A stretch of 64,000 nucleotides of DNA. Source: Bog-473 sp963834405 (lineage in GTDB: Bacteria > Actinomycetota > Acidimicrobiia > Acidimicrobiales > RAAP-2). The notes beneath the pieces are model-generated. The model searched no databases. It saw only the letters and a program-made list of their open reading frames with translations, and was not told where the DNA came from. The stretch covers positions 248,001-312,000 of the forward strand of contig CAWIBX010000002.1 of the NCBI GenBank assembly GCA_963834405.1, written 5' to 3'. Positions 53,112 through 61,316 of the stretch are shown in pieces. The position numbers and the translations under genes are program-made. The stretch's first letter is position 1. Every line of letters starts with the position of its first letter.

Positions 53112-53609
53112 CTACGACGCCGCCACCGGAAGGTAGACGACGGCCTGCCATCGGCCGGTCATCTCGGCGCGGCACAGCTCGGTGCCGGCACGGATGCACC
53201 AGTCGATCACGGTCGCCCCGTCCTCACCGACTGGGCAGCGCAGGAGCAGCCCGCGGCGCGCGTGGTCCTGGCGCACCACCCATCCGTCGGGAAGCGGGAT
53301 AGCCGCCTCGGCGAGCCGGGCCACCGCCCTGGCTCCGGTGGGATGCATGAGCCCGACCGTCAGGCCCTCGTCGGACCTGCGATCGGCGCGCGCCGGCATG
53401 AGCGTGGCCATCGTCACCGGCAACTGACGGCTTCCGAAGAGCGCGGAGAGCCCTGTCGGCGGGACGAGGTCGGGCGAATCCTCGGGCACGCCGGGCAGCA
53501 GGTTGATCCAGCCGTCGCCGGCCGCGGTCACCCGGGCGAGATGGGCGGCCACCTCCCCGTCGTCCGGCGGGAGGAACTCGAGGGTCACCGTCTGGCGGCG
53601 TGCCTTCAC
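53112..53609 (-). CDS. Hypothetical protein
   Basis: 165 aa, unrecognised. A soluble alpha/beta protein by composition (LEFLPPDDGEVAAHLARVTAAGDGWINLLPGV at the start; a C-terminal VVYLPVAAS). Its ATG overlaps the end of the nitronate monooxygenase-like gene (ATGA) and its stop abuts the phosphotransferase start, which supports translation. The function is unknown. Confidence 0.75.
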   Translation of the reverse strand: MKARRQTVTLEFLPPDDGEVAAHLARVTAAGDGWINLLPGVPEDSPDLVPPTGLSALFGSRQLPVTMATLMPARADRRSDEGLTVGLMHPTGARAVARLAEAAIPLPDGWVVRQDHARRGLLLRCPVGEDGATVIDWCIRAGTELCRAEMTGRWQAVVYLPVAAS

Positions 53610-54703
53610 GACGTCACCTCCGCCGCGCCTGGGCCGAGGCCCGACACCAGTTGCGCCACGACCGCGGCCGCGGGCTCTGCGACCGACGCGCCGAACCCGG
53701 TTCCCGCGTAAATGCTCATGTGCTCGGCGTCACCGGCGGCGGCCGCCGCGGTGCGCAGCGGGCGGGTGGCGTTGTTGATCTCGGGGTAGGCGGCGGGCGC
53801 TCCCGGATGCGCGCGCTGCATGGCGTTGACGACCCCGCGCGCCCGGCGCCCGCTGTAGGCGCGCGTCACGGCCGTCCGGCCCAATGGCGCCGACTCCGAC
53901 GCCGACGCCGCCGCGGCCAGTGCCTCCTTGTAGACGGGGTGGGCGCCGCTCTCGGGACAGCGCAGGAACGCGGTGCCGGCCTGCACCATGGCGGCGCCGC
54001 CGGCCAGCAGCCGCGTCACGTCCGCGGGACCCGCCACGCCGCCCGCCGCAATGAGCGGTACCCGCGTGCGCCGGCGCACGGCGGCCAGCAGCGCACGCAC
54101 GGGACGGTCCTGGTCGGGGCGATCGTCGTTGGTGAAGCTGCCGCGGTGCGCGCCCGCCTCGGACCCCTGCAGGCACAGGCAGTCCGGCCCCATGCGCAGC
54201 GCGCACGCTGCCTCCTCCGGCGTGGTCACCGTCACGGCCACGCGCGTCCCGCCCGCCTGGAGCGAGCGGACGACCTCTCCGTCCGGACAGCCGAAGGTGA
54301 AACTCACCAGGGCGGGAGGCTGGGCGACGAGCAACGCGACCTTGTCGTCGTAGGCGTCGTCGTCCCAGACCGGGCTCCCCACCGCCGTCCCCAGCGCGGC
54401 GGCCTCCGGCTCGAGCGAGGCCAGGTAGGCGGCAAGTGCCTCGCGGTCGGTGGCCGGGCGCCCCGGCACGAAGACGTTCACGCCGAAGGACGCCACGCCG
54501 GCGGACCGGACCGCCGCCATGTCCTCCGCCAACGCCTGTGCCGTCTTGTACCCGCCCGCGACGAAGCCGAACGCGCCGGCCCCGGTCACGGCGACCACCA
54601 GCTCCACGGTGGACGGCCCGCCGGCCATCGGCGACACGGCGAGCGGCCAGCGGGACAGACCCCGGAGGGTGCTTCCCGCTGCGGAGGGGTCGGCCGCGTC
54701 CAC
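53606..54703 (-). CDS. Nitronate monooxygenase family flavoprotein (second copy)
   Basis: 365 aa FMN TIM-barrel. VSPMAGGPSTVELVVAVTGAGAFGFV, the LQGSEAGAHRGSF loop, LIAAGGVAGPADVTRLLAGGAAMVQAGTAFLRCPESGAH and SRAYSGRRARG (here TRAYSGRRARG). It differs from the copy at 27782 (SEAGAH vs TEAGGH), so it is a paralogue rather than a duplicate. First gene of a three-gene operon; GTG start. Confidence 0.9.
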   Translation of the reverse strand: MDAADPSAAGSTLRGLSRWPLAVSPMAGGPSTVELVVAVTGAGAFGFVAGGYKTAQALAEDMAAVRSAGVASFGVNVFVPGRPATDREALAAYLASLEPEAAALGTAVGSPVWDDDAYDDKVALLVAQPPALVSFTFGCPDGEVVRSLQAGGTRVAVTVTTPEEAACALRMGPDCLCLQGSEAGAHRGSFTNDDRPDQDRPVRALLAAVRRRTRVPLIAAGGVAGPADVTRLLAGGAAMVQAGTAFLRCPESGAHPVYKEALAAAASASESAPLGRTAVTRAYSGRRARGVVNAMQRAHPGAPAAYPEINNATRPLRTAAAAAGDAEHMSIYAGTGFGASVAEPAAAVVAQLVSGLGPGAAEVTS

Positions 54704-54727
54704 GCCCCACTGTTACCCGTGCGCCGC

Positions 54728-54733
54728 TACGGT
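54728..54733 (+). promoter_or_regulatory. -10-like TACGGT before the nitroreductase gene
   Basis: TACGGT followed by nine bases and the GTG start; CGCTACGGT also occurs at 27705-27713 before another gene. It suits a leaderless or nearly leaderless transcript. No strong -35 is visible. Confidence 0.35.
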
Positions 54734-54742
54734 GGGCAACTC

Positions 54743-55438
54743 GTGGACCTCGACCTCGTCGACACGCTGCGGACCACCGGGGCGGTGCGCGCGTTCCTGC
54801 CCGACCCCGTGCCCGACGAGGTGGTTGCCCGCGTCCTCGACACGGCGCGCTTCGCACCGTCGGGGGGCAACCGCCAGGGCTGGCGTGTGATCGTGGTCCA
54901 GGACCCGGCCAAGCGCGCCGCGCTACGCGACCTCTACCTCTCCGGATGGTACGAGTACCTGGCCATGGTCGCCGCGGGGCTCGTGCCCTGGGCGCCCGTG
55001 ACCGACCGCGACGCCGAGACCGCGGCCGTCGCCCAGGCGGACCAATTCGCCGAGGCCGGCGCGGCGACGCCCGGCTTCGCAGAGAACCTCGACGAGGCGC
55101 CCGTCTTGTTGCTCGTGCTCGCCGACCTGTCGGCGCTGGCGGCGGTCGACCGCGACCTCCCCCGCTACACGCTGGCGGGCGGCGCGTCCATCTACCCTTT
55201 CGTCTGGAGCCTGCTCCTCGCGGCGAGGACCGAGGGCTTGGCCGGCGTCATGACCACCATGCCGGTACGGCAGGAGGACGCCGTGCGCGCGCTCTTCGGC
55301 ATTCCCGACACCGTCGCCGTCGCCTCCCTGGTGGTCCTGGGACGACCGGTCGCCACGCCACGCCGGCTGCGGCGGGCGCCGGTCGGCTCCTTCGCCTGGG
55401 TGGACCGCTACGAGGGCGGGGCATTCCCAGGCCCGTAG
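54743..55438 (+). CDS. Nitroreductase family protein
   Basis: 231 aa FMN reductase-like protein. TTGAVRAFLPDPVPDEVVARVLDTARFAPSGGNRQGWRVIVVQD is the nitroreductase N-terminal block; SIYPFVWSLLLAARTEGLAGVMTTM and FGIPDTVAVASLVVLGRP are from the FMN-binding C-terminal half. Probable flavin-dependent reduction of a nitro compound, quinone or ene group. The GTG at 54743 follows GGTGGG; 54719 GTG is an alternative. Divergent from the nitronate monooxygenase-like gene, with only 40 bases between starts. Confidence 0.88.
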   Translation: MDLDLVDTLRTTGAVRAFLPDPVPDEVVARVLDTARFAPSGGNRQGWRVIVVQDPAKRAALRDLYLSGWYEYLAMVAAGLVPWAPVTDRDAETAAVAQADQFAEAGAATPGFAENLDEAPVLLLVLADLSALAAVDRDLPRYTLAGGASIYPFVWSLLLAARTEGLAGVMTTMPVRQEDAVRALFGIPDTVAVASLVVLGRPVATPRRLRRAPVGSFAWVDRYEGGAFPGP

Positions 55439-55459
55439 GCGGCCGTGGTCAAATGGGCC

Positions 55460-55816
55460 ATGGCACAGAACGTCCTGGGCGAGGAGCTCCAGCCCTGCAA
55501 CTTCGATCCCCTGACCGGCTTCTACCGCGACGGGTGCTGCAACACCGGCGCGGAAGACGTGGGTGTCCACACCGTCTGCACGCGGGTCACGGCGGAGTTC
55601 CTCGTCTTCTCGGCTTCGGTGGGCAACGACCTGTCGACGCCGCAGCCGGAGTTCGGCTTCGCCGGGCTGCAACCGGGCGACCAGTGGTGCCTCTGCGCCG
55701 CGCGCTGGCAGGAGGCGCTCGACGCCGGGATGGCACCACCGGTCGTGCTGGAAGCGACGCACGCGGCCACGCTCGAGTGGGTCAAGCTCGACGACCTGCG
55801 CGCCCACGCCCTCTAA
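55460..55816 (+). CDS. DUF2237 family protein
   Basis: 118 aa, full-length match to the family: QNVLGEELQPCNFDPLTGFYRDGCCNTGAEDVGVHTVC, GNDLSTPQPEFGFAGLQPGDQWCLCAARWQEAL and APPVVLEATHAATLEWV. The Cys-rich pattern suggests metal or redox relevance, but no function is known. An ATG at 55460 is preferred; a GTG at 55445 gives five extra residues. Confidence 0.92.
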   Translation: MAQNVLGEELQPCNFDPLTGFYRDGCCNTGAEDVGVHTVCTRVTAEFLVFSASVGNDLSTPQPEFGFAGLQPGDQWCLCAARWQEALDAGMAPPVVLEATHAATLEWVKLDDLRAHAL

Positions 55817-55902
55817 CCTCGGCGCCGACATCCCGGCCGGCCCCGGCGCCGCGCCGCACCGCACCGCACCGCACAACCTCCGAGCAGACGGGAGCACACA
55901 CC

Positions 55903-56373
55903 ATGGGCGAGAGCGTCGTCAGCGTCGAGCGGGTGATACGCGCACCCGCCGCCTCCATCTTCGCCGTCGTGGCCGACGCCTCCCGCCACCCCGAGATCGA
56001 CGGCTCGGGGTCCGTGAAGGGGACCAAGGGCGACGCGCCGGAGCACCTGGTGCTCGGGTCCACCTTCGGCATGTCCATGAAGGTCGGCGTGCCCTACACC
56101 ATGAAGAACACCGTGATCGAGTTCGAGCAGGACCGGCGCATCGCCTGGCAGACAGTCCTGGCCGGACCCCTGGGACGCTTCTTCGGCGGGCGCATCTGGC
56201 GCTACGAGCTCGAGGACACGCAGGACGGCACCAAGGTCACCGAGACCTGGGACATCACCAGGGACAAGCAGGGGTTCCTCCTGAAGCACGGTCCCGTCGG
56301 CACGCAGACGGCCGCCGCCATGACCAAGACGCTCGCCCGACTGGCCGAGCTCACCGAGAACACCGGAGCGTGA
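55903..56373 (+). CDS. SRPBCC/START-like lipid-binding family protein
   Basis: 156 aa with the helix-grip pattern: VSVERVIRAPAASIFAVVADASRHPEIDGSGSVKGTKG at the start and DTQDGTKVTETWDITRDKQGFLLKHGPVGTQTAAAMTKTLARLAEL at the end. Such proteins bind hydrophobic ligands or act as cyclases/dehydrases. The upstream gap holds short GCACC repeats (55852-55873). Probably co-transcribed with the M20 peptidase seven bases downstream. Confidence 0.82.
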   Translation: MGESVVSVERVIRAPAASIFAVVADASRHPEIDGSGSVKGTKGDAPEHLVLGSTFGMSMKVGVPYTMKNTVIEFEQDRRIAWQTVLAGPLGRFFGGRIWRYELEDTQDGTKVTETWDITRDKQGFLLKHGPVGTQTAAAMTKTLARLAELTENTGA

Positions 56374-56380
56374 GCCGGCC

Positions 56381-57745
56381 GTGAGCGACGTCGCGGCGTT
56401 CATTGACGACGCCTGGGAGCAGCGCGTCCTGCCGGCGCTGTCGGCGTACACCCGCATCCCGTGCCTCTCCCCCGCCTTCGATCCCGAGTGGGCCGAACGG
56501 GGAGCACTCGTGCAGGCGGCGGAACTCCTGCGCGACTGGGTCCGGGACCAGGACGCCGCCCTGCAGGCCGAGATCGTGCAGCTGCCGGGGCGGACGCCGG
56601 TCCTGCTCGTCGACAACGGCGGCAGCGGCGACCCGATCGTCGTCTACGGCCACATGGACAAGCAGCCGCCGCTGGGCGCGTGGCGCGAAGGACTGGGGCC
56701 GTACGAGCCGGTGCGCGAGGGCGACCTCCTCTACGGACGGGGCACGGCCGACGACGGGTACTCGACGTTTGCCGCCGTGACGGGTCTGGTGGCGGCGGGC
56801 GGTGGCCATGGCCGCGTCCTCGTGCTCATTGAGGGCAGCGAGGAGAGCGCCAGCCCCGACCTGTCGGCCTACCTCGAGCACCTGCGCGACCGCATCGGCC
56901 GGCCGCGCCTCGTGATCTGCCTCGACTCGGGTGGGCTCAGCTTCGACCGGCTCTGGCTCACGTCCTCGCTGCGGGGCATGCTCGTCGCGACCGTCACCGC
57001 GCAAGTGCTGACCGAGGGCATCCACAGCGGCGCCGGGGGCGGCGTGGTGCCCTCGTCCTTCCGGATCCTGCGGCGCATCCTGTCGCACATAGAGGACGAG
57101 ACGACGGGACGGATCCTGCTGCCCGAGTTGCAGGGAGCCGGCATCCCTGAGGCGCACGCGGCCAACCTGCGTGCCCTCGCGGCGGAGTTCCCCGACAGCG
57201 GGGCACCCGTCGTCGACGGGCTGCGCCTGCTGGCGCCGGACCCGGTCGACCGCCTGGCCGCGCGTACCTGGGGGGCCGCGCTCGAGGTGACGGGCGCCGA
57301 CGGCCTCCCGGTGCCTCTCGACGCGGGCAACGTGCTGCGGCCCTCGACGACGCTCAAGCTCGCGGTGCGCCTGCCGCCCGACGTCGACGCGGGCGCCGCC
57401 GCCGACGCCCTGGTCGCCGCCATCACCACCGACGAGGGCGCCCACCTCACCATCGACCTGGCGCCGCCCGTGCAGGGCTGGGTCGCGCCGCCGCTCGACG
57501 AGGGCATCGCCGCCACGCTGGCCGCCGTGTCCGAGGAGCGCTTCGGGCGCGCGCCCGCCTACGTGGGCGAGGGTGGGTCCATCCCCTTCCTCCCCGACCT
57601 GCAGGAGGGGTTCCCGGGCACGCAGTTCGTGGCCACCGGCGTGCTCGGACCGCACTCCAACGCGCACGGGCCCAACGAGTCGCTGCACATCCCCATGGCC
57701 AAGGCGGTCACCCACATGGTCGCAGCACTGCTGGCGGACGGATAG
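56381..57745 (+). CDS. M20 family metallopeptidase/dipeptidase
   Basis: 454 aa. Di-zinc ligand motifs are in order: VYGHMDKQPP (His, Asp), GRGTADDGYS (bridging Asp), IEGSEESASPD (base Glu and ligand Glu), CLDSGG, and GPHSNAHGPNES (last His). Family relatives hydrolyse dipeptides, acylated amino acids or N-formyl compounds. The GTG follows the SRPBCC stop closely. The substrate is not predictable. Confidence 0.9.
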   Translation: MSDVAAFIDDAWEQRVLPALSAYTRIPCLSPAFDPEWAERGALVQAAELLRDWVRDQDAALQAEIVQLPGRTPVLLVDNGGSGDPIVVYGHMDKQPPLGAWREGLGPYEPVREGDLLYGRGTADDGYSTFAAVTGLVAAGGGHGRVLVLIEGSEESASPDLSAYLEHLRDRIGRPRLVICLDSGGLSFDRLWLTSSLRGMLVATVTAQVLTEGIHSGAGGGVVPSSFRILRRILSHIEDETTGRILLPELQGAGIPEAHAANLRALAAEFPDSGAPVVDGLRLLAPDPVDRLAARTWGAALEVTGADGLPVPLDAGNVLRPSTTLKLAVRLPPDVDAGAAADALVAAITTDEGAHLTIDLAPPVQGWVAPPLDEGIAATLAAVSEERFGRAPAYVGEGGSIPFLPDLQEGFPGTQFVATGVLGPHSNAHGPNESLHIPMAKAVTHMVAALLADG

Positions 57746-57748
57746 GTT
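57743..57748 (+). promoter_or_regulatory. -10-like TAGGTT seven bases before an SDR start
   Basis: TAGGTT, including the TAG stop of the M20 gene, followed by CGCCCGC and the SDR ATG. The same hexamer precedes the ABC ATPase at 59203-59208 at an eight-base spacing. Consistent with a leaderless transcript, but there is no -35 that can be defended. Confidence 0.35.
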
Positions 57749-57755
57749 CGCCCGC

Positions 57756-58514
57756 ATGGCACAGGGCACACAGGACGCGCCGCTCGCCGGCCAGGTCGCC
57801 CTCGTGACCGGCGGCAGCCGGGGCCTCGGGCGCGAGATGGTGCTCGCCTTCGCTGACGCCGGGGCGGACGTCGTCGTGGCCAGCCGCAAGCTGGACAACT
57901 GCAAGGAGGTGGCCGGCGAGGTCGAAGCCAAGGGCCGGCGCGCGCTGCCCGTGGCCTGCCACGTCGGGCACTGGGACGAGATCGACGGGTTGGTCGAGGA
58001 GGCCTACGGCGCCTTCGGGCACATCGACGTGCTCGTCAACAACGCCGGCATGTCGCCGCTGTACCCCGACCTGCCCTCGGTGACCGAGGAGCTGTGGGAC
58101 AAGGTGCTCGGCGTCAACCTGAAGGGGCCGTTCCGCCTCACCGCGCTGGTCGGGACGCGCATGGCGCAGGACCGCGGCGGCTCCATCATCAACGTCAGCA
58201 GCTCCGGCTCCATCCGCGCCGCCCCCCACATGCTGCCCTACGACGCCGCCAAGTCCGGGCTCAACACGCTCACCGAGGGCTTCGCCAAGGCGTTCGGGCC
58301 GACCGTGCGCGTGAACTGCATCATGGCCGGGCCCTTCCTCACCGACATCTCGAAGGCGTGGGACCCGACCGTGCTCGAGCGCGGCATGCCGCATGCGGCG
58401 CTGAAGCGGGCGGGACAGCCTGAGGAGATCGTCGGGGCCGCGCTCTATTTCGCCACCGACGCCTCGTCGTTCACGACGGGCGCCATCCTGCGCGTGGACG
58501 GAGGACTGCCATGA
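57756..58514 (+). CDS. Short-chain dehydrogenase/reductase
   Basis: 252 aa, classical SDR: TGGSRGLG cofactor loop (residues 19-26), DVLVNNAGMS, NVSSSGSIRAAPHMLPYDAAKSGLN with catalytic Ser and YxxxK, and TTGAILRVDGGLP at the C-terminus as in FabG-like enzymes. Probably an NAD(P)-dependent ketone/alcohol oxidoreductase. The stop overlaps the next start (ATGA). Confidence 0.9.
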   Translation: MAQGTQDAPLAGQVALVTGGSRGLGREMVLAFADAGADVVVASRKLDNCKEVAGEVEAKGRRALPVACHVGHWDEIDGLVEEAYGAFGHIDVLVNNAGMSPLYPDLPSVTEELWDKVLGVNLKGPFRLTALVGTRMAQDRGGSIINVSSSGSIRAAPHMLPYDAAKSGLNTLTEGFAKAFGPTVRVNCIMAGPFLTDISKAWDPTVLERGMPHAALKRAGQPEEIVGAALYFATDASSFTTGAILRVDGGLP

Positions 58515-59128
58515 CCGATACCGCCGACTTCTGGTTCGACCCACTGTGCCCATGGGCGTGGATCACCTCGCGCTGGATGGTCGAAGTCGAGCAGGTGCGC
58601 GACGTCCGCACCGACTGGCACGTCATGTCCCTCGCCATCCTGAACGCCGACCGGCAGGGGCTCTCCGACGAGTACCGGGCCCGCATGGCGCTGGCCAAGG
58701 GGCCGGTGCGGGTCTGCATCGCGGCCGAACAGCTGAAGGGCAGCGACATCCTGGGGCCGCTGTACACGGCGCTCGGCACCCGTATCCATGTGCAGGGCCG
58801 CGGCCGGGACGAGGCCGAGCGCCCCAAGATCGTGCCCGAGGCCCTGGCCGAGCTCGGGCTCCCCGCCTCGCTGGCCGACGCCGCCACCTCCGAGGAGTTC
58901 GACGAGGCGCTCGAGGCGTCCCACCGCGCCGGCATGGACCCGGTGGGCAAGGACGTCGGCACCCCGGTGATCCACTTCAGCGGACGGGCCATCTTCGGGC
59001 CGGTGGTCACACCCGCGCCCAAGGGCGAAGAGGCGGGGCGGCTGTGGGACGGGGTGCTCCTGTGCACCGGGACTGAAGGTTTCTTCGAGTTGAAGCGCAC
59101 CCGGGACCAGCGTCCCGCCTTCGACTAG
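58511..59128 (+). CDS. Mycothiol-associated DsbA-fold protein (Rv2466c-like)
   Basis: 205 aa thioredoxin/DsbA-fold protein. DFWFDPLCPWAWITSRWMVEVE is the Rv2466c signature, but the CPWC pair is CPWA here, leaving only the nucleophilic Cys13. This fits a monothiol mechanism using mycothiol, a known variation in paralogues. Rv2466c is a mycothiol-dependent reductase that activates nitro drugs. Coupled to the SDR by a 4-base overlap. Confidence 0.85.
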   Translation: MTDTADFWFDPLCPWAWITSRWMVEVEQVRDVRTDWHVMSLAILNADRQGLSDEYRARMALAKGPVRVCIAAEQLKGSDILGPLYTALGTRIHVQGRGRDEAERPKIVPEALAELGLPASLADAATSEEFDEALEASHRAGMDPVGKDVGTPVIHFSGRAIFGPVVTPAPKGEEAGRLWDGVLLCTGTEGFFELKRTRDQRPAFD

Positions 59129-59202
59129 TCCGACTCGTTTCGCTCGGCTCGTCCCGGCGTCCGACCGGCCGCCGCGCCCCGGGAGGTCCGGGCACCCGGC
59201 AC

Positions 59203-59208
59203 TAGGTT
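59203..59208 (+). promoter_or_regulatory. -10-like TAGGTT eight bases before the ABC ATPase
   Basis: TAGGTT then GACGCCCC and GTG 59217. Same hexamer as at 57743. Suggests a leaderless transcript for the ABC operon; the -35 side is not recognisable. Confidence 0.4.
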
Positions 59209-59216
59209 GACGCCCC

Positions 59217-60192
59217 GTGCTGTCGTGTCGCGGCCTGCGCAAGCAATTCGGGACGCGCCTGGCGGTCGACGGCGTCTCCTTCGACGTGGCCGTGGGCGAG
59301 TGCTACGGCCTGCTCGGCCCGAACGGCGCCGGCAAGACCACCACCATCTCCATGGTGTGCGGCCTCCTCGAGCCCGACGCGGGCGAGGTCACCGTCGACG
59401 GCGCGCCGGGCGGCTCCATGGCGGCACGGGCCGCACTCGGCTACGTCCCCCAGGACCTCGCGCTCTACCCCGACCTCACCGCGCGCGAGAACCTCGAGTT
59501 CTTCGGGCGCCTCTATGGGCTGTCGGGCGCGACGCTGGCGGAGCGCGTCAGCGTGGCGCTCGGGCTCGTCGGCCTGGCCGACCGGGGCGGCGACCGGGTG
59601 GGCACCTACTCGGGCGGCATGAAGCGGCGGGCCAACATGGCGGCCGGGCTCCTGCACCGCCCCCACCTCCTCGTCCTGGACGAGCCGACGGTGGGGGTCG
59701 ACCCCCAGAGCCGCAACGCCATTTTGGAGACGGTGGCCGCGCTCGGGATCGCCGTCCTCTACACGACCCACTACATGGAGGAGGCGGCGAAGCTGTGCCG
59801 GCGGGTGGGCATCATCGACGACGGGCGCCTGATCGCGGAGGGCACGCCGCGCGCGCTGGTGGCGGCCCACGGCGGGCCCGACCGCATCCGGCTCTCCCTC
59901 GGTGACGAGGGCGCGGCCGGCGACCGCGGCGGCGCGGGCGGCGGCGGCGGCGCGGGCGACGACGCGGCAACCGCCGAGCTGTGCGACGCCTGCCGCCGCA
60001 TCCCCGGCATCATGGACGCCCGCGGCGTCGAGGGCGGCGCCGAGCTCGAGCGCGGTGGGCGGCGCCGCCCTGATCCCCGACGTCGTCAAGGCCGCCGAGT
60101 CGCTGGGCGTCACGCTCAGCGGCATTGAGGTGCACAAGCCCGACCTCGAGGGCGTGTTCCTCGCCCTCACCGGCAAGGAGCTGCGCGACTGA
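59217..60192 (+). CDS. ABC transporter ATP-binding protein, apparent frameshift near 60050
   Basis: 324 aa when restored. Walker A GPNGAGKTT, signature YSGGMKRR, Walker B LLVLDEPTVGVD and the switch histidine in YTTHYMEEA are intact, and this reading frame runs on to 60128. Homologous C-terminal sequence (GGAALIPDVVKAAESLGVTLSGIEVHKPDLEGVFLALTG) lies in the next frame and ends at 60192. Removing one base near GAGCGCGGTGGGC at about 60048-60058 gives one frame. The catalytic core is intact in either case. Pairs with the two permeases downstream. Confidence 0.85.
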
Positions 60193-60242
60193 CCGGGGTC
60201 ATCACCGCCAACGAGCTGCGGCGCCGCCTGCGTGACCGCTCC

Positions 60243-61316
60243 ATGATCATCACCTGCATCGTGGCGCCGGTCGCGTTGTCGGTGGTGCTCGGCTTCGCGT
60301 TCGGCGGCCGGACCACCGGGGGCCCGGTGCCGATCGGCGTCTCCGGCGCGTCCCCGGCGCTGGTGCGCGCCGCCACCCAGGCGGCCCAGCTGCCCGCCGG
60401 CGTCACGGTCCGGCTGGTGCCCAGCGCCACGCGCCTGCGCCAGCAGGTGGACGACGGCACGCTGCAGGGCGGCGTGGTCGTGTACCGCTCCCGCAAGAGC
60501 CTGTCGGACCTGCTCGTCCCGATGGTCTCGCCCGGGGCAGCCCGTACGCCCGGGTTCGACGTGGTCGACCGGGCGGACGCGCTGGTCGGCCAGGAGACGG
60601 CCGAAGCCGTCGCCGCCGGGCTGGCCAGCCGTCTGTATGCCGGGCGCCTGCACCCGGGCACCACCGCCGAGGCGTCCCCGCTGCACGTCGCCGCCTCGGG
60701 CATCGGCAACGGGGGCAAGGGGGTGCTCGACTACTTCGCGCCGTCCATCGCCGTGGTGTTCCTCTTCATCGGGAGCGGTCTCGGCATGCGCTCGCTCATG
60801 CTGGAGCGCGCGCAGGGCACGCTGACGCGGATGGCGGCGGCGCCGGTGCGCCCGTCGGCCATCGTCGGCGGGAAGCTGATCGCGGTCGGCCTCACCGGGC
60901 TCACGTCCATCCTCGTCGTGTGGGGTGTCACCGTCGGCGTGTTCGGCGCCGACTGGGGCGCGCCGCTCGGAGTCCTCCTCATGTGCCTCGGCGCCACCGC
61001 CGCCATGTGCGCGTTCGGCGTGTTCGTCACCTCGTTCGCCCGCAACGAACGGGAGGCCTTCGCGGCGTCGCTCATCGTCGGGCTCGTCCTCGCCCTCCTG
61101 GGCGGGAACCTGCTGCCGCCGGGCTCGCTCCCGACCTTCCTGCAGGTGCTCAGCCTCGGCACCCCCAACGGCTGGGCCCTGGTCGGCTTCGGCCGGCTGT
61201 CGCTCCTGGGCGAGCCGGCCTCGGCGGTGGTCGGCCCGTTCCTCGTACTGTGCCTGATCGCCACCGTCAGCGGCGGGCTGGCCCTAACCCGCGTCCGCCG
61301 GATGGTGACGCCGTGA
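60243..61316 (+). CDS. ABC-2 type transporter permease
   Basis: 357 aa from the ATG; the open frame extends back to a CTG at 60189 that overlaps the ATPase stop (CTGA) and would add 18 basic residues (NELRRRLRDRS), as expected for the cytoplasmic N-terminus, so a non-standard start is possible. Membrane segments occur at the N-terminus, then an extracytoplasmic loop of ~140 residues (GGRTTGGPVPIGVSG...), then five segments. The layout is YhgE/ABC-2_3-like. Substrate unknown. Confidence 0.83.
   Translation: MIITCIVAPVALSVVLGFAFGGRTTGGPVPIGVSGASPALVRAATQAAQLPAGVTVRLVPSATRLRQQVDDGTLQGGVVVYRSRKSLSDLLVPMVSPGAARTPGFDVVDRADALVGQETAEAVAAGLASRLYAGRLHPGTTAEASPLHVAASGIGNGGKGVLDYFAPSIAVVFLFIGSGLGMRSLMLERAQGTLTRMAAAPVRPSAIVGGKLIAVGLTGLTSILVVWGVTVGVFGADWGAPLGVLLMCLGATAAMCAFGVFVTSFARNEREAFAASLIVGLVLALLGGNLLPPGSLPTFLQVLSLGTPNGWALVGFGRLSLLGEPASAVVGPFLVLCLIATVSGGLALTRVRRMVTP

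Noticed and set aside
55852..55873. GCACC pentamer repeat before the SRPBCC gene
   Set aside because: Only about four units in GC-rich DNA; recorded as low complexity, not as a regulatory element.
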